In this document: positions 45,111-56,219 of the stretch, one piece after another
How the letters are laid out: the number at the start of each line of letters is the position of its first letter
Position numbering within the stretch: the stretch's first letter is position 1
NCBI RefSeq assembly: GCF_023065955.2
Contig: NC_079873.1
Span: 8,508,566 to 8,572,565 of the forward strand
Reading direction: 5' to 3'
DNA length: 64,000 bases
From: Ursus arctos
Taxonomy: Eukaryota; Chordata; Mammalia; Carnivora; Ursidae
Notes under the pieces: model-generated
Databases searched by the model: none
What the model was told of the DNA's origin: nothing
Seen by the model: the letters and a program-made list of their open reading frames with translations, nothing else
Program-made: the position numbers and the translations under genes

Positions 45111-46019
45111 ACACATGCCATCAGTCAGCTATGTTTCAGAATGTCTAAGTTACTTTAAAATGAGAATTTGGTAATCGTCAGGGCATGGTACTGATGTTGC
45201 CCAGAGATACTGTTTAAGGGTTAGATTACAAAAAAGAGAAAAGCTTCTTGTCTGGTTAAGAGTGTAATGTCAGCATAGAGTGGTGTTATTAATGAATCGT
45301 GTTGTTAATTACAGGGTGTATATATACCACAATGCTAAGCCCCAGGAAGACACTGTTGTCTGCCCCTAGCCATTTAGTCAAGATACTCATTACAAAGAAG
45401 TGTTAATGACATTTAGTTTCTTTTTTTTTTTTAATGAATTCTAATCTAGCAGATAAAACTGCTACAGGCATAAATTAAGAAAGATGAGCCATTCACTTAA
45501 AAAATCAAAAAATTAAAAAGCTTTTAAATCAATATATGTATTTCATCTTTACCGAATAATTCTGCATTCATAAGTCATATTATTTCCTTTGCTTACCTTT
45601 TCCTAATCTTTATCCATCTGTCTTTCCTATGACAGGAATCCTGAAAGTCATACATTTTCTAACTTAAAATGCTATGATTGCTGATGTTATAAATTAAATA
45701 CTACTGGTTATATTAATGATTCAGGCATCTCACAAAAAATATATCAAAATGCAGGGGAAAAATACCAATGCGTTCTTTGGAAAATGTTATTCAAATTAAG
45801 AGATTGGTCAACTGTCCAAATGGCCGTGCCACTTTAAACGAGGAATCTCCAGCTACATAATGTGCAATGAAATTTTTCAACATTTACTTCTTTGAGTTGG
45901 GTGTCTCAAATCACGTACTAGGTATTAAATATCCAAAGCAAGTCCTATTCTTTTTGAACAAAGGGAGGTCTTCAAGAGGACCAAAGAATAAAATAAGAAA
46001 CATTCAAAAATGCTTTGAA
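45111..46019. other. Non-repetitive AT-rich stretch
   Basis: No repeat apart from a T-run at 45420-45433. A motif-dense part is listed at 45230-45480. No gene is seen. Confidence 0.45.
45230..45480. promoter_or_regulatory. Candidate conserved noncoding element
   Basis: Contains gttattaatgaatc (45285-45298) and gttaattac (45304-45312), closely spaced homeodomain-type sites in repeat-free sequence. This is motif evidence only. Confidence 0.22.
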
Positions 46020-46345
46020 CCCAGCAAGCATGTTCCTCTGGCCTCTGCCCAGCCTACTCTCCCCATATCCTCTTTTGCCTGCAACTCACCTGTTGGGCAG
46101 GATTTGCCCCTGATTCCACTCAAAGGCCTGCTCAAATTCCCCCTCACTCACCAGGGTCGCCTTTCCCGACCACCCTTACTAAAGTAGCATCTCCATTAAT
46201 CTCAGTTTTTTCATGGCACACACATTGAGTTGTTGGTTTCTTGTTTATAATTCGTCCCTCTCCACTGAGAGCAGAGGCATAGCTTTCCACTGCCACCCCA
46301 CAGTGTCTGCACATAGCAGCTGCTCAGTAAATACCCGTGTATTAT
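46020..46345 (+). mobile_element. L2 LINE 3' region
   Basis: The translated part PLKGLLKFPLTHQGRLSRPP (about 46110-46175) matches the L2 ORF2 tail pattern (..LL..L..E.F.DHP). The 3' UTR and end cactgagagcagaggcatag, ctgcacatagcagctgctca and gtaaatacc follow. It is old and non-functional. Confidence 0.75.
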
Positions 46346-46940
46346 TCATCAGATCAAGTCCCAAAATGTCAGCCTAATGTAATGCTCAGGAGTCCAGGGC
46401 TCACACACGCCCAAAACAGGTACACGTTTCCACAAAAGGGAAAGATAAACACTGCCAATAGAGGTGCCAACCCTAGAGTCTGAGGTGCGGGCATCTGCCC
46501 CAATTGTGAAAAAGGCTGCCAGTTCCAGATTGGCCTTGTTATTCATGGATTATAAAAAAGAATTGTTTCTTCCTCTTGGAAGATGGCTCATCATCAGTAT
46601 TTATCATTTCGTACTAACCATACCCTTGTAATGCTCTTCATCAAGATGGGTTTCCTGTCTTTTGTGGCCCTCCTCACCTCCCCCCACCAGCTGCCCTCCT
46701 TTTTGTATTTAAGCTATGAACTACCTTAGCAACCTCAAGTGATTCTTTGGAAAAATCTTTCATTTGATCAGTGGAAGTTTTCCAGATGTGAGGAGTTGCA
46801 GTAAACTAGGAAAAAGTCAGCAGAAAAGCAAACATTTTATTTTCTTGTTGCAAAATGATTTTCAGTTCTTCTGACACCCAAAGCAGTACCCAGGAATTCC
46901 AAAGGATTAAAAACTTCACTGTTTCTTAGTAACTCTACCA
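46346..46940. other. Unique stretch, no gene seen
   Basis: No repeat or exon is recognised. Confidence 0.4.
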
Positions 46941-47081
46941 TCTTTTTTTTTTTTTTTTTCAAAGTAGGCTCCAAACCCAACATGGAGCCCAACACAGGGC
47001 TTGAACTCATGACTGGGAGATCAAGACCTGCGCTGAGATCAAGGGTGAGATGCTTAACCAACTGAGCCACCGGGGCACTCC
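46941..47081 (-). mobile_element. Old short carnivore SINE
   Basis: The T-run (46944-46960), gtaggctccaaacccaacat and head gagccaccggggcactcc are present. The body has an inserted gagatcaagacctgcgct segment. Confidence 0.88.
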
Positions 47082-48164
47082 ACCACTACCAATTCTAATT
47101 CAGGAACCAGTTGTATCCATCCACTTTCAACCGGATCAAATAATTGTATCCATTTGTAGGATCGAAACTGAGTTTCCAAAATATTTGGTGATGGTATTGA
47201 GGTTCACTTTGTTTCTTTAGGGATGATTAATATCTCACAAGAATAAATGTAGCATCAAATTGTATTATTTCAGTGGCAGGGCTTCTAATTATGATTCCGT
47301 TGATAAATCTGGTGCTAAAAGCATGCAATAACCTTGCTCCTTCGTTTATGTTTGCCTCTGTGCTAATTTTCTTTTTAAATTAAACTCTTCAGAAGAGAGT
47401 TTAAGGTGTGGAATTTTTATTTCAGTTAAGTAGTCCTGGCTCATTCATGGCATATACCCAGCTTTCCTGGCCCATTGCTAGTCTTACTTAGAGGGTGGAT
47501 GAACTTTTCGAGGTGGTTTGATAATGCCAGGCAACAAGTCTACTACCTGATAATCTCAATTTCAAAGAATGTCAAGCAAGAGGTGTGGACTGCATTTACC
47601 GTGTTGGCTAGTTGGGAGGACCACTGCATGCTTATTGGTTTACTGCACTGGGTGCTAGGACTTGATGTTGTTGAGCTTTTGTCCATTTGCTTGCCTGACT
47701 TGGGTCTCTCTAACTTTTTTAAAGTAGGAAAGTATGCTCAAGTCCTCATATAAGCAAGATTCTGTCAACCTGCATGGCAGTTGGTCTACATAGAAACCGG
47801 GAGTTGAGGGCTGGAAGGAACATCCTGATTCCCAATTCTCCAAGCACAACACCAATACAAAAGTTATGGAGAAATGGAGAGCATCTCTCTGGCTGCTTGG
47901 GTTTCTAGTTACAGTGGTTTCTAGGCTATAGCCACTCCCAGGAAAGTCTCCGTGGTAAGGGTTGTTTACTTAATTCACAAGAGAGACGACCCTTGTTATA
48001 AATGTAAAGGGAACATTTGGAGAACATTTTTTGTCCCTAAGCAAAGTATTGTGTTCTTGCCAAACATAACTGGGTAGTATTTAGTATTTTGATAAGATAA
48101 CTTGATGAAGGAAGCATTTGTCTTTTCTAAAATGATTACTTATTTCTAATTACTTGTATATCTG
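47082..48164. other. Non-repetitive stretch, possible conserved element
   Basis: About 1.1 kb lacks a recognised repeat. The part at 47140-47440 is AT-rich with gatgattaatatc (47223-47235) and ctaattatgatt (47286-47297). No exon is supported. Confidence 0.4.
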
Positions 48165-48305
48165 TGTTCTTATGAGATTATAAACTCTTCAAAGTTATGG
48201 ACAATGTCTATCTCTCTCACTGCTGTATCCGTAACCTGGGACAGGGTCTGATACTTGGCAGAGTGTCCATAAATATTTATAGATTGAATGATGAAGGGAT
48301 GAATG
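48165..48305 (+). mobile_element. L2 3' end
   Basis: ctcttcaaagttatggacaa, ctgctgtatccgtaacctgg and cataaatatttatagattga-type text match the L2 3' UTR and end. Confidence 0.7.
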
Positions 48306-49487
48306 ATATCCTTGAAGTTAATAGCAGTTTACTGCCCAAGTTCGTTTTTGTTGTTGTTGAACTTAATTTGTTTATAGAGGAGGAACCTACAACATATTTT
48401 GTGAACAAAACATGGGCAAGACAGAGAACATGCAATTGGTCTTTTCTTGTGAATGTTGAAGGTCAAGTTCGTATGTACCAGTTTGTCAGTAAACTTTTGG
48501 CCTTTTGTGATACTGGATTTCTAGCAGTACAATAAACTATTGGTGAATTTTTTTACAGTATTGTGGGGAGGTTTTAAGAGATGATTATTATGAGAAATGC
48601 CATATGTTTACCTGTAGGCCATTCTGGTGTTCGCTGGTAACTGCATTCCCCACGGCCCTCAGCACTTAGTGAAATATAGAAGCATTCTGCCCTTGCTCCC
48701 CGACAGTTAGCCATATGCCACTTCGTATCGATAGGTAGTTCTTCCACATCGCTCCCTCTTGGGAAAGAAAAACAGCTCCCATATATGAAAGCTCATTCCA
48801 AAATGAGAAGCACGTACAATGTTTAAGAAATACTTCAGCCTCAAGTATTTAAAAGCTTAAAGAGAGCAGTACCTTTGTGGGAACAAATCCAGTGTTCAAA
48901 GTTTGAAGAAATCCAGTCGGTTTCAAGCAAGCTTCTAGATTTATCCCCTACTTTAAAAGACTTAGGGAAGGGAGATGAAGGCATGGAAGTTATTTTTAGC
49001 ACTATTGAAATCGTGTAGGGACACATTTACTGCCCTGCAAGTTGAGAAGGTTTTTCTGCTATGCTGAAAACAGGTCTTTTTCCTCCTTCCTAAGGCAATG
49101 CTGGCTTCTAATCCCGTGTGTGTGGGAAGCTAATAGGGGCTTATTAATAATTATCAGTCCTCAGTTGTCATTGGTGACCAGGAGCTTCAGAAAGGACTTG
49201 TGCAGTGAAGAAGTCAAGAAAACACACTACCCAGATGCATACGAATGCTAAAGCTTTGAAACGGACAAAGGCTAAACATTACTGCAAATTGGCTTCTGAT
49301 TTTGATGTGTATAAAATAGCAAGTAAAGGCCTGTACCGATGCCTCAGAGTTGTGCTTTCATAGAAGTTTATGCTAGGTTTTGCATGTTGATAGTTAAGTT
49401 TCCCTCAAACTCTAACCCTGTGGAAGTTTTTCTGGGCAGTTATGTTGATTATTAATTTAATTATAATTTAATTGTAAGATGCATTTT
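48306..49487. other. Non-repetitive stretch, possible conserved element
   Basis: No repeat is recognised in nearly 1.2 kb. The open frame at 48197-48535 begins inside the L2 end and has no recognised protein. A motif-rich part is listed at 48830-49260. Confidence 0.42.
48830..49260. promoter_or_regulatory. Candidate conserved noncoding element
   Basis: Contains cttctaatcccg (49105-49116, the TAATCC core of OTX/PITX-type sites) and an ATTA-rich cluster at 49130-49157 (gcttattaataattatcag). The sequence is repeat-free. This is motif evidence only. Confidence 0.25.
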
Positions 49488-49502
49488 AAAATCTATCATT
49501 AC

Positions 49503-49627
49503 CTTGGGGCACCTGGCTGGCTCAGTCTCAGTCGGTGGACTTGCGACTCGATCTTGGAGTTGTAAGTTCGACCCCATGTTGAGTGTAGAGATTACTTGAA
49601 AATAAAATCCTTAAAAAATAAATAGAT
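49503..49627 (+). mobile_element. Old short carnivore SINE with TSD
   Basis: The TSD aaaatctatcattac is perfect at 49488-49502 and 49628-49642. The head ggggcacctggctggctcag carries an extra tctcag. Short form. Confidence 0.94.
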
Positions 49628-49984
49628 AAAATCTATCATTACTTAAATAAAAGTATCAAATACGAAATTAGGCACAGAGGAAGCACATGTAAAACTCTGG
49701 CTATGGTAGAATTCAGGGAGAAGCAGTAACCTCCCACCTCATATCAATTGGAAATAAGAGAGTGGAAGTTTCACCGAAACGAATATAACACTGTATATTA
49801 ACTATACTGGAATTAATATTTAAAAAAACTATACTAGAATTAAAATTAAAAAAAAAAAGAAAGTGAAGTTTCCCCCAATATAGTGACATTTATTATAAAC
49901 TTAGGACCAGATTTTGTGTCTGACAAAGGAGTGTTAGGGATTCGGTTGTCTTCCATAATAACAGTTTCTTATTTTTAGAATAAG

Positions 49985-50290
49985 TAAAAGGAAAGCACAT
50001 GGTATCATTTTTTTAAATTGTGGTAAAATACACGTAAAATTCACTATTTTAACCATCTCAAAGTGTACAATTCAGGGTCATTTGGTATATTCACAGTGCA
50101 GTGCAACCATCAGCATTAGCTAGTTCCCATTTTCATCACCCCAAAAGAAAGCCCTACCCATGAGACAGTCACTTCCTATTTCTCCCTCCTCCCAGCCCCT
50201 ATAAACAAGTACAGACTTAGGCAATCAGTAAATATACTTTCTATCTCTTTGTACTTACTATTCTAAGTATTTCATATACACGGGATCATT
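49985..50290 (-). mobile_element. L1M 3' UTR, minus strand
   Basis: Reversed 3' UTR wording: ggtaaaatacacgtaaaatt, cacagtgcagtgcaaccatc, tcaccccaaaagaaagccc and tatttcatatacacgggatc. Confidence 0.8.
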
Positions 50291-50295
50291 TTTTT

Positions 50296-50403
50296 AAAAA
50301 GATTTTATTTTTAAGTAGTCTCTATACCCAATGTGGGGCCCAAACTCAGAACCCCAAGAGCAAGAATCACACACTCTACCAATGGAACCCTCCAGGCGCC
50401 CCT
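50296..50403 (-). mobile_element. Old short carnivore SINE with TSD
   Basis: gggatcattttttt (50282-50295) and gggatcaatttttt (50404-50417) flank the element. The head reads ctccaggcgcccc. Confidence 0.9.
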
Positions 50404-50420
50404 GGGATCAATTTTTTAAT

Positions 50421-50769
50421 GGGAAAATCCAAGCCAGCAGTAGCTATCGTTTGATAAGTGGGATATGAGCAAATGGTTGCATTTTAAAATCTGGAAACCT
50501 TCCTTCTGCCAGCTGGATACAGCAGAAGTGAAGGACAAGGTGGGGAATCTTGATAATTGAGCAAAAACCAATGTTGGAATACCTAGGTACTATAGATGAA
50601 AGTGTAGAATTTTAGGTGAATTCCTATGTCCCCAAACTGGAAATTTGGGCAGAATTCCATAGTAGAGTCTCAAGTTGTTACAGTGACCTAAGTCTGGTGC
50701 ATGAAATTACTAAACTGAGAACTCCACTCTCTCCAACTCTCCTACCCTTCCCTTCTTCTTTTCTTTCTT
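50421..50769. other. Unique stretch ending in a CTT-rich tract
   Basis: Nothing is recognised apart from a T/C-rich tract from 50750 that leads into the next SINE. Confidence 0.4.
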
Positions 50770-50881
50770 CTTCTTCTTTTTTTTTTTTTCAAGTAAGCTC
50801 TATGCCCAACGTGGATCTCAAACTCATGACCCTGATATCAAGAGTCGCAGGCTCCACCAACTGAGCCAGCCTGGTGCCCCT
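50770..50881 (-). mobile_element. Old short carnivore SINE
   Basis: caagtaagctctatgcccaa, gatatcaagagtcgcaggct and gagccagcctggtgcccc are the reversed short form. A T-run follows directly at 50881-50888. Confidence 0.9.
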
Positions 50882-50989
50882 TTTTTTTAAAACAAACTTT
50901 ACGGAGCAGATAGTAGGGAAACGATGTACAAAGCAGGCATTATCTCTACATTCACAGAATCCACACTCATGTAAAGACAGACAGTAAAA

Positions 50990-51530
50990 TGAGTAGCTGC
51001 ACTGCCCTGTAAGTGTTGAAGGAAAAAACACCGTATTACGAGTGAGAATAATGGAAGCGGGAAGTGCCTTTAGACCAAGTGTTCAGGAGTGGCCTCTCTG
51101 AGGATGTCATACTCAAGCTGGGAGCGAAAGGTCGCAAAGGAGACAGCCATGTGAAAAGTGGTATACAAGAGTTCCAGGCCATGTGAATGGCACTGTGACA
51201 AGAAGGCACATAGCACATTCTATTGAGAGAAGATCAGAAACTTAGTGAGTGAGGTGGGACTGGAGAAGTACCCAAGGGCCCAGTCATGCAGGACTTTCTA
51301 GTCTGTGGTACAGAACTTATAAAAGGAATGGCCAGTCATTAGACAGTATCAGGTAGGAGATCGACTTGAGCCAGTGGGTTTTGTTTGTTTGTCTTTTTGT
51401 TTGTTTGTTTGTTTTCTCTTGCTGCTGTGAGGAGATAGGATTCAGGGGATAAGAGTAGATTCAGGGAGGCCAGTTAGGAGAGTAATGAAAAGATCCAAGT
51501 GAAAGATAATGGTGGCCTGGACATGGTGAA
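50990..51530 (-). mobile_element. L2 LINE relic, minus strand
   Basis: Reversed ORF2 wording: caggagtggcctctctgagg, tgggactggagaagtaccca, ggattcaggggataagag and ggcctggacatggtgaagat. A (GTTT)n tract lies at 51380-51418. Confidence 0.65.
51380..51418. repeat. (GTTT)n microsatellite
   Basis: An imperfect run of gttt units sits inside the L2 copy. Confidence 0.9.
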
Positions 51531-51689
51531 GATACATCTATTCATACAGTGGTCATTTGTGGAATCCTGTGACTGTGCTAGGCAGAAAGGAATAAGCATG
51601 GGTGTTCACACTGGGATATTTGATCTATGTAACATCCCTCTAGGGGAGTTGGAAACAAAACACAAATCAGGAATCAAGTTGGTAATTTG

Positions 51690-52240
51690 TTGCAGTTTAG
51701 TAAACATTTATTAATATTTCTCTGTGCCAAGCAGATGGCACCATTTTTCTTTAGAATTTTGAAGGCATTGCTCCCATGTTTACATTCTTGGTCCCAGGAG
51801 TGCTGTTGAGAAGACCAAAGTCGTTTTGGTTCCCTTGCTTTGACCTGGTTTTTTTCTCTCCAGAAGCTGGAGGGATCTTCTCTGTTTTGCTCTTTCATGA
51901 TGACAAGCTTTAGTTTGGGTATCTGATCATCCATTTTACTGGGCACTCACTGAGCCAATTCAGTGTCAATATGCATGCTTTTCAGTACCTGAAATTTAAG
52001 AAATAATTGTATCAATGATTTCGTGTCTCCCATTTCTTCTTACTTTCTCCATATCTTATTATGTCCAGATGTTGAACCACTAGATTGGTCCTTTCTCTCT
52101 CTTTTTTTTTTCTTCTACTTTTAGAACATTTCCTCAATTTTATCTTCCCACCCATCCATTGAGCTATTTATTTTTAATTTCTATGAACCCTCCTTTTCTA
52201 TTTAATCTCTGGATGTTCCTTTTGTACAGGATCTGGGAAC
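51690..52240 (-). mobile_element. L1ME-type 3' UTR, minus strand
   Basis: gaaggcattgctcccatgtt, gctgttgagaagaccaaag, cttctctgttttgctctttc and cacccatccattgagct match an old L1 3' UTR read in reverse, as I remember it. It is strongly diverged. Confidence 0.55.
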
Positions 52241-52367
52241 CTGGAAATCTAACTGCTTCTTAAACATGCTTTTAATCAATCTACTCTTTTTTTTATAACT
52301 CCATCCTCTCCCCAACTCCCTGATGTACTTGGCACTGCCAGTTCCTGAGCCTTTGGAGTAACCTAGG

Positions 52368-52560
52368 CAGGAATCAGCAGACTTCTTCTCTGAAGGACCA
52401 GATAGTAAATATTTGAGGCTTTGGTGGACCATGCAGCCGCCTGACTATCAAATCACCGCTCCTCTCGCCTGCTCAGCTCTGCTGCTGTATTGGGAAAGGA
52501 GTCCTAGGCAACACCTAAGTGAATGCATGTGCAGCCCTTACTCGCCCTGGTGTGTGATAT
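52368..52560 (+). mobile_element. Old DNA-transposon-like repeat (second copy)
   Basis: ggaatcagcagacttcttct, ccagatagtaaatatttgag and ctgctcagctctgctgctgt match the family at 24416-24632, including its left end. Confidence 0.65.
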
Positions 52561-53499
52561 AAACTGAGCTGTGTTGTGGCTCTCCCCGCTGCTGGTTCAG
52601 GTTTTTGGCTACTTTTGGTCCGCTAACTCATCAGCTTTCCATCCAGCTGCTTTCCAGCTTCCCAAATTTTGTTGCTGTCCTCCAATTCTTATTTTAAGGT
52701 TGTACATTTTTAATCCTTTTACAGTCCTTTTCCTGGAGTTTCAGGAGCAAAAGTAAATAAATATCTTGTTTCTTCGGTCATCTTTCCCTGGACACTGCAG
52801 TTAAGCAGTAACTAATAAAGGGTAGCATGAGGTGTTTACATTTCTTATTTCTGTAATTTGACCCGGACACGGTAGGCCGTTTAAATGATTTTAGTTGTTT
52901 TACCCTTTTGCAGGGCCCACTAATTTGGGTTCTTCACTCTTTGTTTTCCTTTCTTGTGACAGAAATCTTACTTTTATTTTAGTCTTTGTCAAGAAATCTA
53001 TTTCCAGCAGTTGGTAGGATCTTAGCATTTATAATTTCATGTAAAATTAATAGACCATAGATTTTAGGCAGCACGGTCAATGTATGAGGCTAACTTGCAA
53101 ATGGTAGGTCAGAAAAACAGCTCTCCCAAGGAGAGGCCGACACCAGCCAAGTATGCTCAGAGGATTTGGAGATGGCTGCTTCTAGGACCACTTTCCACAA
53201 GTAGAACCGAGGCCAGCAGGAGCAGTGGCTAGTCCTTGCACCCTGGAAACTTGAGCCACGGTGGCAGATAGGACAAGAAGCCACTCTCGGAACCAACACC
53301 TCCCAATAAGCTAGGGATAGCAGCATGTATGTCTTTAAACCATGATTATGCTCCAAAATTCTTCCCTTCTTCTCCTAGAGCAAAATACAAAATTCTCAGT
53401 GTGTGATTGGCCAAGGAAAGAGGGCTGAAAGATCAATCCACTGTTCTTTCCAACTTTGAGAATGCTCGTTCAATATTGCAGGAAGTGCCATAGGAGCAG
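52561..53499. other. Unique stretch, no gene seen
   Basis: No repeat or exon is recognised with confidence. The left 250 bases are T/C-rich and may be more old LINE sequence. Confidence 0.4.
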
Positions 53500-53634
53500 T
53501 GGCTTTCTAACATGATTGCACAATGGTGTCACCTGGGGAGCTTTGAAAATCCTAATACCCAGGCCTCACCCTAGATTATTGACATCAGACTCTCAGGGGG
53601 CAGGACCTGTGCATTAGCATTTTGAAGCTCCTGT
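53500..53634 (-). mobile_element. MER5-like hAT relic, left part
   Basis: gcagtggctttctaacatg, ggtgtcacctggggagcttt and gcattagcattttgaagctc follow a reversed MER5-type element. It breaks at about 53634 and resumes at 55092 with ccctggtgatttcagtgca. Confidence 0.65.
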
Positions 53635-53635
53635 G

Positions 53636-53773
53636 TGAGAGGGAGAGAAAGAATCTTAAGCAGGCTCCACATCCAGTGCAGAACACTTCGTAGGGCTCCA
53701 TCTCATGACCCTGAGATCATGACCTGAGCCAAAACCAAGAGTCTGACACTTAACTGAGCCATCCAGGTGCCCT
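53636..53773 (-). mobile_element. Carnivore SINE, tail missing
   Basis: The reversed body gagaaagaatcttaagcagg, gaccctgagatcatgacctg and head gagccatccaggtgccct are present. There is no T-run at its left, so the SINE 3' end is truncated. It abuts inverted L1 sequence. Confidence 0.85.
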
Positions 53774-55085
53774 ATAGTTTCAGGTCTTACCTTTAAGTCT
53801 TTAACTCTTTTTGACTGGATTTTTGTGTATGGTGTAAGATAAAGGTCCAATTTCATTCTTTTGCTTGTGTATATTCCGTTTTCCCAACACTATTTGTTGA
53901 AGAGACCATCCTTTCCCCATGGTGTATTTCTGGCTCCCTTGTCAAAAATCAATCGACTGTATATGCATGGGTTTATTTCTGAACTTTCTATTCCGTTCCA
54001 TTAGTTTATATTTCTGCCTTCACCATGCTGGTGGGTAGAGGATTTGAATCAATATTTCTATAAAGAGGACGTACAAATGGCCACCAAAGCAGTATATGAA
54101 ATGGTGCTCGACATCACTCATCAGGGAAATGCAAATTAAAACCGCAATGAGATATCACCTCACACTTGTTAAGATGGCTATTATCAAAATAATAAAAGAT
54201 AACAAGTGTTGGAGAGGATGCTGAGGAAGCAGAACCCTTGTGTATTATTGGTGGGAATGCAAACTGGTGCAGCCACTAAGGAAAACAGTACGGAGGTTCC
54301 TTAAAAAAATTAAAAATAGAACTTACCCTATGGTTCAGCAATCCCTCTTCTGGGTATATATCTAAAAGAATTGAAATCAAGATCCCAAAGAAATATTTGT
54401 ACTCGCTTGTTAATTGTAGCATTATTCATAATAGCCAAGATATTGAAACAAGCTAAATATCCATCGATGAAGGAATGCATAAAGAAAATGTAGTATATAC
54501 ATATACAATGGGATGTTACACAGAAGAAATCCCTGCCACAGGTAACAACATGGATGAACCTGGAGGACATTATGCTAAGTGAAATCTGCCAGACAGAGGA
54601 CAGATACTGAATGATTCCACTTATATGAGGATTCTAAAGTAGTTAAACTCATAGAAGCAGAGAGTAGGGGATGCCTGGGTGGCTCAGTTGGTTAAGCATC
54701 TGCCTTTGGCCCAGGTCATGATCCCAGGGGTCCTGGGACCCAGCCCTGTATCAGGCTCCTTGTTCAGCAGGGAGTGTGCTTCTCCCTCTGCCTGCTGCTC
54801 CCCCTGCCTGTGCACTCGCTCTCTCTGACAAATAAATAAAACCTTAAAAAAAAAAAAAAAAGAGTAGAATGGTGGTTGCCAAGGGTCAGGGGGAAGGGGA
54901 GATGGGGAGTTGTTCAATGGGTATAAAATTTCAGTTATGCAAGGTGAATGAGTTCTGAAAATCTGCTTGATCTCTAGACAACAATACTGTGCTGTACACT
55001 TAAACATTTGTGAAGAGGGTAGATCTCAGTTAAGAGTTCTTACCACAATAAGACAAAGTAATCAAAAGCAAAGAAAGAAAAAAAA
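53774..55085 (+). mobile_element. L1 with inverted 5' part (twin priming)
   Basis: From 53774 to about 54030 the text is reversed ORF2 (ggtgtaagataaaggtccaa, ctatttgttgaagagaccat). From about 54050 it switches to sense ORF2 and 3' UTR (gaggacgtacaaatggccac, catcagggaaatgcaaatta, gctgtacacttaaacatttg) with an A-rich end at 55073-55086. The inverted part lies upstream of the sense part in ORF2 order. A SINE sits at 54668-54860. Confidence 0.8.
54668..54860 (+). mobile_element. Carnivore SINE with short TSD
   Basis: agagtag occurs before the head (54661-54667) and after the A-tail (54861-54867). The element is full length. Confidence 0.94.
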
Positions 55086-55091
55086 ATTTTT

Positions 55092-55145
55092 TTTAAGTTC
55101 CCTGGTGATTTCAGTGCATAGCCAGGTTGAAACCTCCTGTTCTAA
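55092..55145 (-). mobile_element. MER5-like hAT relic, right part
   Basis: ccctggtgatttcagtgcat and agccaggttgaaacctcctg complete the element interrupted at 53634. Confidence 0.55.
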
Positions 55146-55228
55146 AGCACACCCTTTTAAGGAAAATGTTTCAGCTGCAGTTTGTCTCCCAGGTGACTGC
55201 CATTTTTCCTGTAATCTCAAGCATTCCT

Positions 55229-55396
55229 TTAGAGCAGTGGTTCTCAAAGTGTGGCCACCTGGAAACTTGTTAGATATGCAGAATCTTAGGCCCCATCCAG
55301 GCCAACTGAATCAGAAACTGGAATGGGGCCCAGCTCTTTGACTTTGAACTAGTCCTTCAGGTGATTCAGATAAAGAGGCTTTTGAGAACCACTGCA
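55229..55396 (+). mobile_element. MER5A hAT element, nearly complete
   Basis: The left end cagtggttctcaaagtgtgg and right end ttttgagaaccactg form good terminal inverted repeats. Internal ggaaacttgttagatatgca and caactgaatcagaaactgg match MER5A. Confidence 0.92.
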
Positions 55397-55644
55397 TCCT
55401 ATTTAAAAGTGAAAATGTCCCAGGGTGGGGGTGGGGGAGGGGAGCATTAGCATTTGCTTACCAGCTTCCTTTCCTCAGCAATAGTAAATTGACACCAGGA
55501 TGTGACACAGAGCAAAAGAGTGTTTTGACTTGGGAGAGGAAGTGAAGAAAGTGTTGAGTGTAATTTTGGTTTTAGAACATAAGATTTTTTAAATGTAAGA
55601 ATATGAGAATTATGTCATATTTAATTAATAATGAATAATAGCTC
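55397..55644. other. Unique stretch
   Basis: A G-rich patch is at about 55422-55443; nothing else is recognised. Confidence 0.4.
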
Positions 55645-55860
55645 AAATTTAGGCACTATTTTAAGCACTTTCCATATACTGTCTCACTTCATCCTCATAG
55701 CAACTCTATGAGGGAAGCATTATCATTTTCATATTTTTAGCAGTAAGAAGACTGAGGCACAGGGAGGTTAAGTTACTCGTCTAAGGTTATACTCAGGACA
55801 TAAGTGGCAGAGCTGGGACTCCATCTCCAGGGCTCGAAGTCATGGCTACACCGCTTCTAC
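55645..55860 (-). mobile_element. MIR SINE, nearly complete
   Basis: Reversed MIR: gcaactctatgagggaagca, gactgaggcacagggaggtt, ggcagagctgggactccat and ggctacaccgcttctac. Confidence 0.85.
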
Positions 55861-56214
55861 ATTTAGTTTTGTAAATGAATGGTGTCTTTATGAAAAAGAG
55901 TCAAATTATAACAAAACGAATATAAAACTGAGCAGAACTATAAATCCTTGAGCACAGCACAACTCCATAATTTTTTTAATCTTAATTTTGAAATGCCCAA
56001 GGCTTGAAAAACAGAGTTTTGAAGTTTGGTCCCCAATTTCATTTGCCCATAAGACCTGAACTGAACAAATGTAAGGTAATGCAATTCTCTTCTTACTCCT
56101 CATAGTATAAATATTCACATTTTTGGTGGCATAGTTATTGGGATTTACTACTCCTTGCCGTGGCAGATTCTGCTAGGGCTGTTACATAATATATGGCTGT
56201 GGAAATCTAATGTG
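55861..56214. other. Unique AT-rich stretch
   Basis: No repeat or exon is recognised. Confidence 0.4.
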
Positions 56215-56219
56215 CTGTG

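Noticed and set aside
45867..46187. 106-codon plus-strand frame as a gene
   Set aside because: Its second half is the C-terminal tail of L2 ORF2; the first half is unrelated flank.
48197..48535. 112-codon plus-strand frame
   Set aside because: It starts in the L2 3' end and runs into unique DNA; no protein similarity is seen.
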